Assembly: GCA_964400735.1 (NCBI GenBank)
Contig: CAYNVQ010000013.1
Coordinates: forward strand, 26,719-90,718
Origin: CAYNVQ01 sp964400735
GTDB taxonomy: Bacteria > Acidobacteriota > Aminicenantia > Aminicenantales > Aminicenantaceae
Direction of reading: 5' to 3'
Length of the DNA: 64,000 nt
Shown here: positions 1-7,923 of the stretch, one piece after another
Layout of the letters: each line of letters opens with the position of its first letter
Numbering within the stretch: the first letter of the stretch is position 1
The notes under the pieces: model-generated
Seen by the model: only the letters and a program-made list of their open reading frames with translations
Told to the model about the DNA's origin: nothing
Database searches by the model: none
Made by a program: the position numbers and the translations under genes

Positions 1-34
1 CAGAAATCCCCCGAAGGAGGATGATTAATTCAGA

Positions 35-2149
35 CTAATTGGATTTTTGGATCCAGATAAAATCGACCCCCACTTCAGGCCTCTGGATATCGGGAAGCGC
101 ATCCTCAAATTTCAGGATCAGGGTGTGCAACCCCGTATCCAACTCAACGGCCGGTAAGGTGAAATTACGCAAAAGCACGCGATAGGGCCGGTAAAGGTCG
201 ATGACCTTTCGATCATCGGACAATGCCATAAACCGGTCGTCCAGCCCTGCGGATATCCTCCCTGAACTCGGGTTTAAGGCAACGGCAAAATGAACCCGGT
301 ACTTCCCCTTTTCCCTGATCCGGAAGGAAAAGGCCTTGCTTTCTGCCGGATTCCGGGGATGCCAGAGCAGCAGCCTTCCGCCCGACCACAATCTCCCCCT
401 TTCCATCTGGGTGTGAATGCGTTCCCGGATAATGGCTTCGGCCTCATAAAAGACGGAATCTCTGGCGCCCATCCTGGCTGCCGGTTTCCAGTTCTCCGGT
501 AGTTCCAATGGCCTCAAATCCTCCGGCATGATAGCTACATGGTCGTCGCTTATCCCAGGCCGGGCATAATGATAGCCCATCCGGGCATAGCTCAATCCGG
601 GGGTGCGCTCATGGCTGTAGAGCTCCATATAAAACCCGATGGATGATTGAAAAGGAAGCGGATCCAGGATGTGCCAGCGAAAATTGGTCACGAATCCGCG
701 GTTCCCGGGCCCGTCGTTGCGCGGCTGTCCGCAATAGGGGAAATAAAAGATATCCGGAGTAGACCAGGAATAATTGTAGTAATCCTCTGAACCCGTGCCA
801 AAGGTGGACGGCACCGGATCATCGTCCACGAAGACCTTCTCATCCCCTTCTCCCCACCAGCTTCCGTAAGGCGTGGGCACATCGCTGGGATTGAGCAGGT
901 AGGAAGCGGTTCCGACGTAAAGGCCCTTTCCATGGGCCATAATGAAGGGAAGGTCCTGGACGGCCTCGTTGGAAGCGATAAGTTCATGGTCCACCCGCCA
1001 TCGGGCCCGGAAATACATGGAGCGTTCCTCATCCCATGTGTATTCCATAGGGAGGACAGTCCCGCTCACCTCGATAACCTGTTCCCCTCGATTATCCAAT
1101 CGTATCGCTATATTTTTTTGGAAGGGCATCACGAACCGGCAGACCATCGTCCCATCGGGCTGAACGGTAAAGGGCAAAGACTGATAGGGATTGATTCCGG
1201 GCGCAGCCCCGAAAAAATCCCCTACCGGGGACTGGACCTGACCCCATGGATGGTCATCGCAGATGACATGCAGAAGAGTTTGGCGCAGGGCTTTGTCCAT
1301 ATCATCGGCTTCGATCCGAATCTTCAGCCGCTCAATAGCCTTGGGCCCCTCCAGAAAAAAGGCTTCTTTTTCTTCTTGCGGCTCAAGAATAGCGGTGAAG
1401 TGGACCGATGAGGCTTCTGATCGGGACTGCAGGTTCAAGTCAGGGTCGGCAAGGGCATTCATCACCTGATTGATGGTATTTTTATAATCAGCTAGATCCC
1501 CCGGAGCAAACGTCTGGACGGGCGTTCCGGCTTGGTAGAGACGCACGCCCATCTGGTAAAAATGGATTTCCTTCAAATTTCCTGTCCATATAAGGCGCAT
1601 CCTTTCGGCAAACGGGATCGGTGCATAGGATGCATCTCTCTGGTAGACCGTTTTTCTCAGAAGATCTTCGTCAAGATTTTCGATTTCTAAAAAAGAGTCA
1701 TAGGTCTTTTGGAAAAAATCTTGGGCCGGCCCTTCATACAGAGGCACTTCCTGGTCATCCAGAATGAGCCTGGCCTCGCCGGCGATGGCGGCCGTCCACA
1801 GCCTGACGATCGCTCCCGGCCCACGGACGTCGGCCATCAGGTATTCGCCCACTTCATCCTCTCCTGGTTGCCGAAGCACCTCCTGAAAATTGGGGATGGG
1901 CTCTCCTCCGAATCCGTCCGAGTTGGCGAACCAGTCTGGGCCTCCTGGTAAGCTGCTCCGGCGGTCGAAGGAAGAGAACTGAACCGTGCGAAAGGATGGA
2001 TCGGGAAAATAGGTCAGTCCCCTCATATCTGTCATCTCCAGGAAAAGAGTTTCCGTGGTGATGGTTTCCTCTGCTGGCGGTGTTTTCGTACAAAAGATCA
2101 GGCCCGAGACCAAGAGAGTGATTAAAACTGATCCTCTTAAAATCCTCAT
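35..2149 (-). CDS. GH172 (DUF2961) family lipoprotein
   Basis: Predicted secreted glycoside hydrolase-like protein of about 704 residues. The start is placed at the ATG at 2149, which is preceded by GGAGGAATTGC; longer in-frame starts upstream lack such a site. The new N-terminus MRILRGSVLITLLVSGLIFC is a lipoprotein signal with the lipobox Cys at residue 20. The DUF2961/GH172 signature is visible in GTGSEDYYNYSW (mid-protein) and in RLWTA near residue 115. Characterised GH172 members act on furanose-containing oligosaccharides (difructose dianhydride, arabinofuranosides); the substrate here cannot be read from sequence. It is the last gene of the amino-sugar cluster, separated from the nagX-like gene by about 300 bp that carries a repeat, so it may have its own promoter. 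Confidence 0.85.
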   Translation of the reverse strand: MRILRGSVLITLLVSGLIFCTKTPPAEETITTETLFLEMTDMRGLTYFPDPSFRTVQFSSFDRRSSLPGGPDWFANSDGFGGEPIPNFQEVLRQPGEDEVGEYLMADVRGPGAIVRLWTAAIAGEARLILDDQEVPLYEGPAQDFFQKTYDSFLEIENLDEDLLRKTVYQRDASYAPIPFAERMRLIWTGNLKEIHFYQMGVRLYQAGTPVQTFAPGDLADYKNTINQVMNALADPDLNLQSRSEASSVHFTAILEPQEEKEAFFLEGPKAIERLKIRIEADDMDKALRQTLLHVICDDHPWGQVQSPVGDFFGAAPGINPYQSLPFTVQPDGTMVCRFVMPFQKNIAIRLDNRGEQVIEVSGTVLPMEYTWDEERSMYFRARWRVDHELIASNEAVQDLPFIMAHGKGLYVGTASYLLNPSDVPTPYGSWWGEGDEKVFVDDDPVPSTFGTGSEDYYNYSWSTPDIFYFPYCGQPRNDGPGNRGFVTNFRWHILDPLPFQSSIGFYMELYSHERTPGLSYARMGYHYARPGISDDHVAIMPEDLRPLELPENWKPAARMGARDSVFYEAEAIIRERIHTQMERGRLWSGGRLLLWHPRNPAESKAFSFRIREKGKYRVHFAVALNPSSGRISAGLDDRFMALSDDRKVIDLYRPYRVLLRNFTLPAVELDTGLHTLILKFEDALPDIQRPEVGVDFIWIQKSN

Positions 2150-2242
2150 GCAATTCCTCCCGAAAATGGTTTTATCAGCAAATTCTCGATCATAATTGAA
2201 CGAACCTTTTCCATTTTGTGCAGGCATAGTTTCTATTTTTCC

Positions 2243-2391
2243 TGTCCATCAAGCATGTCTTCCGCTACAGCTCGGATTTTTAACGCCACTCCCTCACCGT
2301 TCTTCTCGCCGTCTGACTCCATCAGATTCCCTCGAAGAACGGCTCGTGAGGGCTAAATCCTCCGATTTCGCTTCTGACATACCTGATGTCC
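2243..2391 (-). repeat. MITE-like intergenic repeat, copy A
   Basis: A non-coding element fills most of the gap between the nagX-like and GH172 genes. Its ends carry imperfect inverted repeats, ATCAAGCATGTC at 2248-2259 and GACATACCTGAT at 2376-2387 (10 of 12 pairs). The minus strand contains the core GGCGTTAAAAATCCGA that recurs at 20 kb, 27 kb (inverted) and 38 kb. It also shares a second block, around GGCTAAATC and the Cys-rich-looking TCGCTTC, with the longer copy at 27281-27587. No ORF is credible in it. The stretch 2150-2242 holds the leader of the GH172 gene. Confidence 0.65.
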
Positions 2392-2448
2392 GATTCCACT
2401 AGAGTTTATCCACTCTTAATGGAAGAGGCCAAAATAAAAAACCTTTGT

Positions 2449-3549
2449 CTATATCTTGATGTAAATGTGTTTGCGATAAAGGGGGATCATGATCAAAACC
2501 CAGATGAGTATGAGAAGCAGGGGAAAAAGCAAGGAACCGTTGAGGTTCCCGGCCACTGGGACCAAAAGTTTAGTATAAATAAAAGAATAAAGAGAGGCTT
2601 TCCCTTGTTCCGTGGCCCATTTGATCGAAACAAGAAGCTTGACCATAACCGTGGAGCCGACATAGGCAAATATGGCATTCGATCCCAGAACAAGAAAGGG
2701 ATAGGCCCACTTTTTCCATCCAAAGCCATCCATCAGGATGAAACATATCCCAAGGAGCAGGAGCGCGGCACCTGCCGTAAAAAGGACGAAGGTGCTCGTC
2801 CAGAGCTGTTTATTTATGGGGAAAATAGGATGGAGCAGAAGCCCGGATGCTGTGAATGCTATCCCAGAAAGCAGGAGTCCACCTGCCTTCTGCAGGGCAT
2901 TTCTGGAGGAACGGAGCCAATCCCCAGCAAGAGTACCCAGCAAGGTAGTGGCGATGGCGGGAAAGGTGCTCAGAATTCCCTCGGGATCGAAGTAGGGTCT
3001 GTACAGATGACCGGCAAGAAGTTTCGTATCGATATACCCGCAGAGATTTCCTTCATAATCCAGCACGCCCAGTCCATAGCCCGGCACGGGGATAAATTTC
3101 AACACCAGATAATAGGCCACCAGAAGAGAAATGGCGACGGCCGCCCTGCCTTTGGTCCCCGCTTTGGAAAAAATCAGGGCCGACACCAGATAGCAAACAG
3201 CGATCCTCTGAAGGACTCCAGGAATTCGCAGATGGTCGAAGTTGAAGCGGAACAGCAGCCGGAGCAAAATCCCGAGAGCAAAAAGGATAAGGCTTCTTTT
3301 GAAAATCTTGATGTACAGGGAAAAAAGGGCGTCCCCCCGGACTATTCTTTTGGAAAGGGCCAGAGAGATGGAAACCCCGACGATGAACAGAAAAAAGGGG
3401 AAAATGAGGTCCGTCGGTGTCCATCCGTGCCATTCGGCATGGCGCAGAGGCGAATAGACATACTCCCAGCTGCCCGGATTGTTCACCAGGATCATCCCGG
3501 CAATGGTGATGCCTCGAAAAGCATCCAGGGATAATAGCCGGGACTTCAT
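2449..3549 (-). CDS. nagX: NagX/HGSNAT-like transmembrane acyltransferase (DUF5009)
   Basis: Polytopic inner-membrane protein of about 366 residues related to heparan-alpha-glucosaminide N-acetyltransferase and bacterial NagX. The N-terminus MKSRLLSLDAFRGITIAGMI is the characteristic 'LDxFRGxxI' opening of the family and is followed by SWEYVYSPLRHAEWHGWTPT, containing the conserved His-rich loop, then about ten hydrophobic segments. The ATG at 3549 is chosen because homologues begin with this motif; the ORF extends upstream into the preceding aldo/keto reductase gene. The start lies 16 bases after that gene's TGA, so the two are probably coupled. Family members occur in GlcNAc-utilisation clusters, matching nagA, nagB and GH20 upstream, but whether this one acetylates a sugar or transports it is unsettled. 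Confidence 0.8.
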   Translation of the reverse strand: MKSRLLSLDAFRGITIAGMILVNNPGSWEYVYSPLRHAEWHGWTPTDLIFPFFLFIVGVSISLALSKRIVRGDALFSLYIKIFKRSLILFALGILLRLLFRFNFDHLRIPGVLQRIAVCYLVSALIFSKAGTKGRAAVAISLLVAYYLVLKFIPVPGYGLGVLDYEGNLCGYIDTKLLAGHLYRPYFDPEGILSTFPAIATTLLGTLAGDWLRSSRNALQKAGGLLLSGIAFTASGLLLHPIFPINKQLWTSTFVLFTAGAALLLLGICFILMDGFGWKKWAYPFLVLGSNAIFAYVGSTVMVKLLVSIKWATEQGKASLYSFIYTKLLVPVAGNLNGSLLFPLLLILIWVLIMIPLYRKHIYIKI

Positions 3550-3565
3550 TTTGGCATCAATCCCC

Positions 3566-4558
3566 TCAGACTCGGCAGCCATCCGAGTAACCGGTCTGCA
3601 TCCAGGGCAGCTTGTTGCTGGCAAAAAGAGGCGCCAATTCCCCTCTTATCCTCTCCATTTCTTCCGGACTCATGGGTTTAAAGTTCAGCAGCAGTTCCCT
3701 GTTCTTTTTCACCACTTCCAGGCTGTCGGTCCCGATGACTGCCACATGGGCCTTTTCGAGGCTCAACGCGTACCGGATAAGATCCTCGGCGGAAAGGCTC
3801 TCGACATTTTCTCTGGGCCGGATGGCCTTCATCAAGATGATTCCCATATTTTTCCCGGCCGCTTTGGGAATAGCAAGGTTCTCCATATCCCCTTTTGTTT
3901 CCTCGTAGTGGTTAAGGGCGATCAGCATAGTATCGAAATCGAATCGTCGAACCATAGCGGCCATGGCTTCGGCATTGCTGTGGCCGGAAAACCCGATAAA
4001 TTTCGTGACTTTCTCCTCTTTCATTTTTTGAAGAGCCCGGAACACACCATCCCTGGCCCCTATTTTATCCACATCCTCCAGGGACAGCACGCTGTGTATC
4101 TGGAGTATTTCTAGATGGTCGGTCTGAAGCCGCTTCAAACTCTCTTCTATATGGCGGAGGGCTCCTTCATACGTGCGTTCTCCCACCTTCGTTGCCAGGA
4201 AGACTTCTTTCCTCCGATGTTTCAGGACCTGGCCAAGCCGTTCCTCGCTCACCACATCGTTGAAGACATAATCATGGGCCGTATCCCAGTAAAAAAATCC
4301 GCTGTCCAAAGCGTAATTGAGCAGTTCTTCGCTTTTTTCGGGATCTTGGACCGCGCAGAACCGGCTGCCGCAGCCAATGGCCATGCGTGGGACCCTGGCC
4401 TCCGTCTTACCATAGATGATAGTGGGCAAACCCTTCGCGTCATGAGCGAAATCTGTTCTTCCTGCAAAAAGCTTTCTCCCGGGCAAAAAACCGATTGCTG
4501 CCGCACCCGTTACACATCTCTTCAGGAAATCCCGTCTATGAATATTTCTCTCTTTCAT
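3566..4558 (-). CDS. Tat-exported aldo/keto reductase
   Basis: Protein of 330 residues in the aldo/keto reductase superfamily. The N-terminus has a twin-arginine motif, RRDFLKR at residues 8-14, followed by a hydrophobic stretch, so export of a folded cofactor-bound enzyme is likely. The AKR barrel is recognisable from WDTAHDY (conserved Asp and Tyr), FLATKVG (catalytic Lys), EILQIHSV (catalytic His) and FIGFSGHS. The start has a strong site, GGAGGAGGGTCGACA before ATG. The C-terminus overlaps the open frame of the nagX-like gene. Placement inside the amino-sugar operon suggests that it reduces or oxidises a sugar-derived carbonyl, but the substrate is unknown. Confidence 0.85.
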   Translation of the reverse strand: MKERNIHRRDFLKRCVTGAAAIGFLPGRKLFAGRTDFAHDAKGLPTIIYGKTEARVPRMAIGCGSRFCAVQDPEKSEELLNYALDSGFFYWDTAHDYVFNDVVSEERLGQVLKHRRKEVFLATKVGERTYEGALRHIEESLKRLQTDHLEILQIHSVLSLEDVDKIGARDGVFRALQKMKEEKVTKFIGFSGHSNAEAMAAMVRRFDFDTMLIALNHYEETKGDMENLAIPKAAGKNMGIILMKAIRPRENVESLSAEDLIRYALSLEKAHVAVIGTDSLEVVKKNRELLLNFKPMSPEEMERIRGELAPLFASNKLPWMQTGYSDGCRV

Positions 4559-4692
4559 TGTCGACCCTCCTCCTCTTTAAATTTAAAATTTATTCAAATG
4601 GTTTTCATCCATTTTGTTAGGGATTTTAGCATAGCAAAAGATCATCAGGTATGCCCGCAGCGACATTGAGGATTTTCGATGCATTGATTTCA

Positions 4693-7347
4693 TCATTGTA
4701 TTTCCCCCCAGAGCTTGAGGTCATCGAAAGCTCCGGTGTCATCGAACGACCCCACCCCTACCAAACCATGATCCAACGTCTTCTCCTGGGCGGTCAAGAT
4801 CGGTGTTCTCATGTCATCGAGATAGGCCTTGATCTCCCCAGTCTCCGCATTGTAGCTCACCTTGAAGAGATGAAACTGCCTATCCGTCAGACGAGCTTCC
4901 GACTGGCCTGCCGGTTCGAGATTGATCTTCACCCGGTCCGTCCCATTCACCAGGCCTATGATATTGTGGAGGTCATCACTGGATGCCGAAAAATGGACGT
5001 AATAAAAATGGGTGGGGTCCTGATAATGGAAAACGACGACCATGTCCCGATGGGGATTGTCGACCGGCGAAGCGCATCGGAGCCGGCCGGTGAATATAAA
5101 GCTGGAAACATCGAATTCCTTCAACAATGACCATGAAGTCGGCGCCCTCACCTCACCCTGAGGCCCGGGGGCAGTGAGCTGATAAAATTTGTTTTCATGT
5201 TCTTCAGTTGTACTCCAGTTCTCCGGGATATTCGGCGCCAATCCTTGGGCTTCACCATCTTCAAAATTTTCGGCAACCAGCGGAGAGCGCGCTGTTTCCA
5301 CCAACTTTTCGACGGCCGGTGCAATCATGACCAAGAGTTCATGTTCAGGCCGTCGAGGAGGATTCAAAAGGGGCAGCGCCTTTTCCACCAAAGAAAGGGG
5401 CGCTTCCTGATCTTTTTCTAAGTGTTCCATAGCCAGAAGACCTGCCTCAGCTAGAGAAGCCACATCCTCGGATAGAGGGATAATCTCATTCAGCAGGGGA
5501 GATTCCTCGAGAACGGGTTTTAAAATCTCGTGGTTGTCCCGCCATTTTGTTAAAAGCTCCTTGATTGTATCGCGATTAGCCTCGAATGCAGGGGAATCCG
5601 CTAAATACTCATCGGCCATGTTACGGAATTTTCGCGCCGGTTGGCTTTCGGGGCGGGCCGCATCGACCAGACGGACCAGCGGTGTCATCTGGGTGTATTC
5701 GCGAGTTGCCGGTCTCGTGTAATACCTGACTGGTTCCACAATGTCAGCCAGGACTTTCAAAGAATCGATGGGATTTTCTCCGGTCAATCGTTGCAGCATC
5801 AGTGGGCAGTTCGAATTATGCTTCAGTCCAAGAAAATCCAGATTAAGGTCTACAATCTCCAGCCTGCGATACATACTATCCACATCGATTACATTTTGAG
5901 GAGACCAGAACCTCTCCGCTATGGCTGCCGTTCTGGGCCAAATTCGGGAATCTATGGTTTCAGGCGTGATAAATTCTCCCCACATACAGGCTTCGCCTCC
6001 CAAAATCCGTTCTTTTTCCTCCTCGCTCAGTTCAGCCGCCTGCCCGCTCAGTGGTTCGACCTGGTAATGATCAGCCGCGGAGAGAATATGATCCAAATAA
6101 TAACCGTTGGAAAGAATTCCCATGTATCCTTTCCGGGCCGTCTCGGCCAAGGATTGCGGTCCTCGCCAGCTTTGCACAACGACATCCCGGGGAAGGTCGG
6201 GATGAAAGATCTCATCCCATCCGATCATTTTTTTTCCGTGTTTCTGGATGATGCCCAGTATCCTCTTATTGAAATAGGCCTGAAGGTCATGGTTGTCCTT
6301 CATGCCCTTCTCCTTTTTAAACGTCATGATGTCGGGATTCGAATCCCAGAGCTTCCCATTTACCTCGTCTCCCCCGATGTGGAAGTATTCATCGGGAAAA
6401 AGCCGGGCCATCTCACCGATAAAAGTATCGAGGAACTCATAGACTTCTTCCCGCGTGGGATCCATACAGGGATCATGGACGCCCCAGTGCCGTTCGATGG
6501 CATAGGGTCCGGGTCCGCTGGCCAATTCCGGATACCCCACAAACCAGGAAGTGGTGTGTCCGGGCATGTCGAACTCGGGCACAACCCGGATCCCCCTATC
6601 CCGGCCATATTCGATAATCTCCCGAACCTGTTCCTGAGAGTAATAATTATCATCGGATCCCAGCTCATGAAGACGCGGAAAACTCTTGCATTCGACCCGG
6701 AAGCCCTGGTCTTCGGAGAGATGCCAGTGCATCACATTCAGTTTGACGGCAGCCATCCCGTCCAGGTTTCTCTTGATCACCTCCGGAGGCATCCAGTGAC
6801 GGCAGGCGTCGATCAACAATCCTCTCCAGGGAAAACGGGGCTTATCCTGAATCCTCACAGCCGGAATAAAAAACCCTTTCGAATCCGAACCAACCAGTTG
6901 GAGAATAGTTTCCAGCCCCCTGATGGCGCCCACCGTATTTGGGGCCTCCAAAGTCACCTTAGAGGGACTCACCCTCAATGTATAGGACTCCTCTTCCGCT
7001 ATCGACTGCACTTCTTCGCCCGGTCCCTGGCAATCGATCTCTATCACAGGATTTCCGGAAGTGCTGTCCATCTCTGCGGCAGGAGTGATACCAGTCAACT
7101 GACTCAACCTCTGGCCGAAACGGTCGACGGCATTCGACAGGCGTTCTCCTCGATGATCCGATAAAACAATTCTAAATCCAGATTCTATTCGGAATTTCCC
7201 GGAATCGAGGGATATTTTGGAAGGCCACGGTATCAAATCGATCCCGGAGGGCTCGGAGGAAGAGATTTGTCCCTCCTGGCAGGAAAACACCAAGAAAAAC
7301 AAAAAAGTGCAAAGAAACACACCTTTTCGAAATTTCAGCAAAACCAT
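4693..7347 (-). CDS. GH20 beta-N-acetylhexosaminidase lipoprotein
   Basis: Surface or periplasmic exo-hexosaminidase of 884 residues that would release terminal GlcNAc/GalNAc from chitin-type, peptidoglycan-derived or glycan substrates. Residues 1-23 form a lipoprotein signal ending in FLVFSC. A GH20 N-terminal alpha/beta domain (about 35-150) precedes the TIM barrel, which has PRFPWRGLLIDACRHW, MHWHLSEDQGFR and the catalytic pair in HIGGDEVNG (Asp327, Glu328), consistent with substrate-assisted catalysis. The tail (about 700-884) is an extra LamG/jelly-roll-like domain ending in GAFDDLKLWGEIQ, which makes it longer than a minimal GH20 enzyme. AAAGGAAACTGGA precedes the ATG. It lies between the symporter accessory ORFs and the aldo/keto reductase in the same operon. 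Confidence 0.95.
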   Translation of the reverse strand: MVLLKFRKGVFLCTFLFFLVFSCQEGQISSSEPSGIDLIPWPSKISLDSGKFRIESGFRIVLSDHRGERLSNAVDRFGQRLSQLTGITPAAEMDSTSGNPVIEIDCQGPGEEVQSIAEEESYTLRVSPSKVTLEAPNTVGAIRGLETILQLVGSDSKGFFIPAVRIQDKPRFPWRGLLIDACRHWMPPEVIKRNLDGMAAVKLNVMHWHLSEDQGFRVECKSFPRLHELGSDDNYYSQEQVREIIEYGRDRGIRVVPEFDMPGHTTSWFVGYPELASGPGPYAIERHWGVHDPCMDPTREEVYEFLDTFIGEMARLFPDEYFHIGGDEVNGKLWDSNPDIMTFKKEKGMKDNHDLQAYFNKRILGIIQKHGKKMIGWDEIFHPDLPRDVVVQSWRGPQSLAETARKGYMGILSNGYYLDHILSAADHYQVEPLSGQAAELSEEEKERILGGEACMWGEFITPETIDSRIWPRTAAIAERFWSPQNVIDVDSMYRRLEIVDLNLDFLGLKHNSNCPLMLQRLTGENPIDSLKVLADIVEPVRYYTRPATREYTQMTPLVRLVDAARPESQPARKFRNMADEYLADSPAFEANRDTIKELLTKWRDNHEILKPVLEESPLLNEIIPLSEDVASLAEAGLLAMEHLEKDQEAPLSLVEKALPLLNPPRRPEHELLVMIAPAVEKLVETARSPLVAENFEDGEAQGLAPNIPENWSTTEEHENKFYQLTAPGPQGEVRAPTSWSLLKEFDVSSFIFTGRLRCASPVDNPHRDMVVVFHYQDPTHFYYVHFSASSDDLHNIIGLVNGTDRVKINLEPAGQSEARLTDRQFHLFKVSYNAETGEIKAYLDDMRTPILTAQEKTLDHGLVGVGSFDDTGAFDDLKLWGEIQ

Positions 7348-7413
7348 TCCAGTTTCCTTTCGACTTTTCTCAAGAACGTATCGCCTTGAAATGCAAAAGT
7401 CAAGAGAAGGGCA

Positions 7414-7509
7414 TCAGGATTTTCGCGAAAAATGCCTGTAAAGGAAGATGGTCAAAACGACCGATGTCACCAGGATGACCAGCGGAATCACGATCCCTAT
7501 TAGGCTCAT
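7414..7509 (-). CDS. Tiny single-span membrane protein 3 of symporter cluster
   Basis: A 31-residue ORF, MSLIGIVIPLVILVTSVVLT and then a short basic tail ending RHFSRKS. It is essentially one transmembrane helix with a positively charged end. Its ATG at 7509 overlaps the TGA of the preceding small ORF in the arrangement ATGA, a typical translational coupling. A longer in-frame start exists but would read through the preceding gene. Small single-span subunits accompany some sodium symporters (for example MetS with MetP), which is the best analogy. The sequence itself is not one I can assign to a named family. Confidence 0.55.
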   Translation of the reverse strand: MSLIGIVIPLVILVTSVVLTIFLYRHFSRKS

Positions 7510-7631
7510 TCCTCTTCTTCTTTTCTGCCTATATGCTTTTTCCTGTAGGAAATATAGGCCAGGACAAGGCCTAAAAAGGATGCCAAATAGGCGATCGACA
7601 TTCCGATGACAACGGCGAATCCTTGGCTCAT
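7506..7631 (-). CDS. Tiny single-span membrane protein 2, symporter small accessory type
   Basis: A 41-residue ORF starting MSQGFAVVIGMSIAYLASFL and ending in a charged tail, KKHIGRKEEEE. The single hydrophobic helix followed by charged residues resembles the 'symporter small accessory protein' class often found beside SSF sodium:solute symporters. The ATG at 7631 directly abuts the TAG of the upstream 96-residue membrane gene, and its own TGA overlaps the next ATG by four bases, so the trio is probably translated as a coupled set. GGGAGGAATAG lies just upstream as a ribosome site. Confidence 0.6.
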   Translation of the reverse strand: MSQGFAVVIGMSIAYLASFLGLVLAYISYRKKHIGRKEEEE

Positions 7632-7922
7632 CTATTCCTCCCACCGGGAAATTTTTTCTATTTCTTCCAAGTATTTTTTCTGTTTGCTTTCATAATCCTG
7701 GGATATGGCTTTCAATTTGGGATCGATGATCTTGATCATGATGACCAATAAAACGATGCTCATCCCCAAAATCACCCATCCGTACCATAATAAAAGCAGG
7801 CTCAATGTGACCCCGAGGATCAATAAAAAATAGACAAGAGGGGAAATGATAAAAGTCAGATAATCCTCTTTTGTCCATCGATCGGCTTGGCTGGGTGTCC
7901 ATTTCGTCTTGATCCACCCCAT
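7632..7922 (-). CDS. Small two-span membrane protein 1 of symporter cluster
   Basis: A 96-residue protein starting MGWIKTKWTPSQADRWTKED, with two adjacent hydrophobic segments (about 28-72), the second in ILGMSIVLLVIMIKII, and a charged helical C-terminus (KQKKYLEEIEKISRWEE) that could form a coiled coil. The ATG at 7922 is chosen because AAGGAGGAGAGTGAG precedes it; longer starts run into the symporter gene. Only one base separates it from the symporter's TGA at 7924-7926. It is likely an accessory subunit or assembly factor of the symporter. No named family is recognised. Confidence 0.6.
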   Translation of the reverse strand: MGWIKTKWTPSQADRWTKEDYLTFIISPLVYFLLILGVTLSLLLLWYGWVILGMSIVLLVIMIKIIDPKLKAISQDYESKQKKYLEEIEKISRWEE

Positions 7923-7923
7923 C

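Noticed and set aside
2386..3534. 382-codon plus-strand ORF opposite the nagX-like gene
   Set aside because: Low-complexity charged translation without motifs; mirror of a clear membrane-protein gene.
5641..7164. 507-codon plus-strand ORF opposite the GH20 gene
   Set aside because: Antisense shadow; the minus frame has the signal peptide and catalytic motifs.
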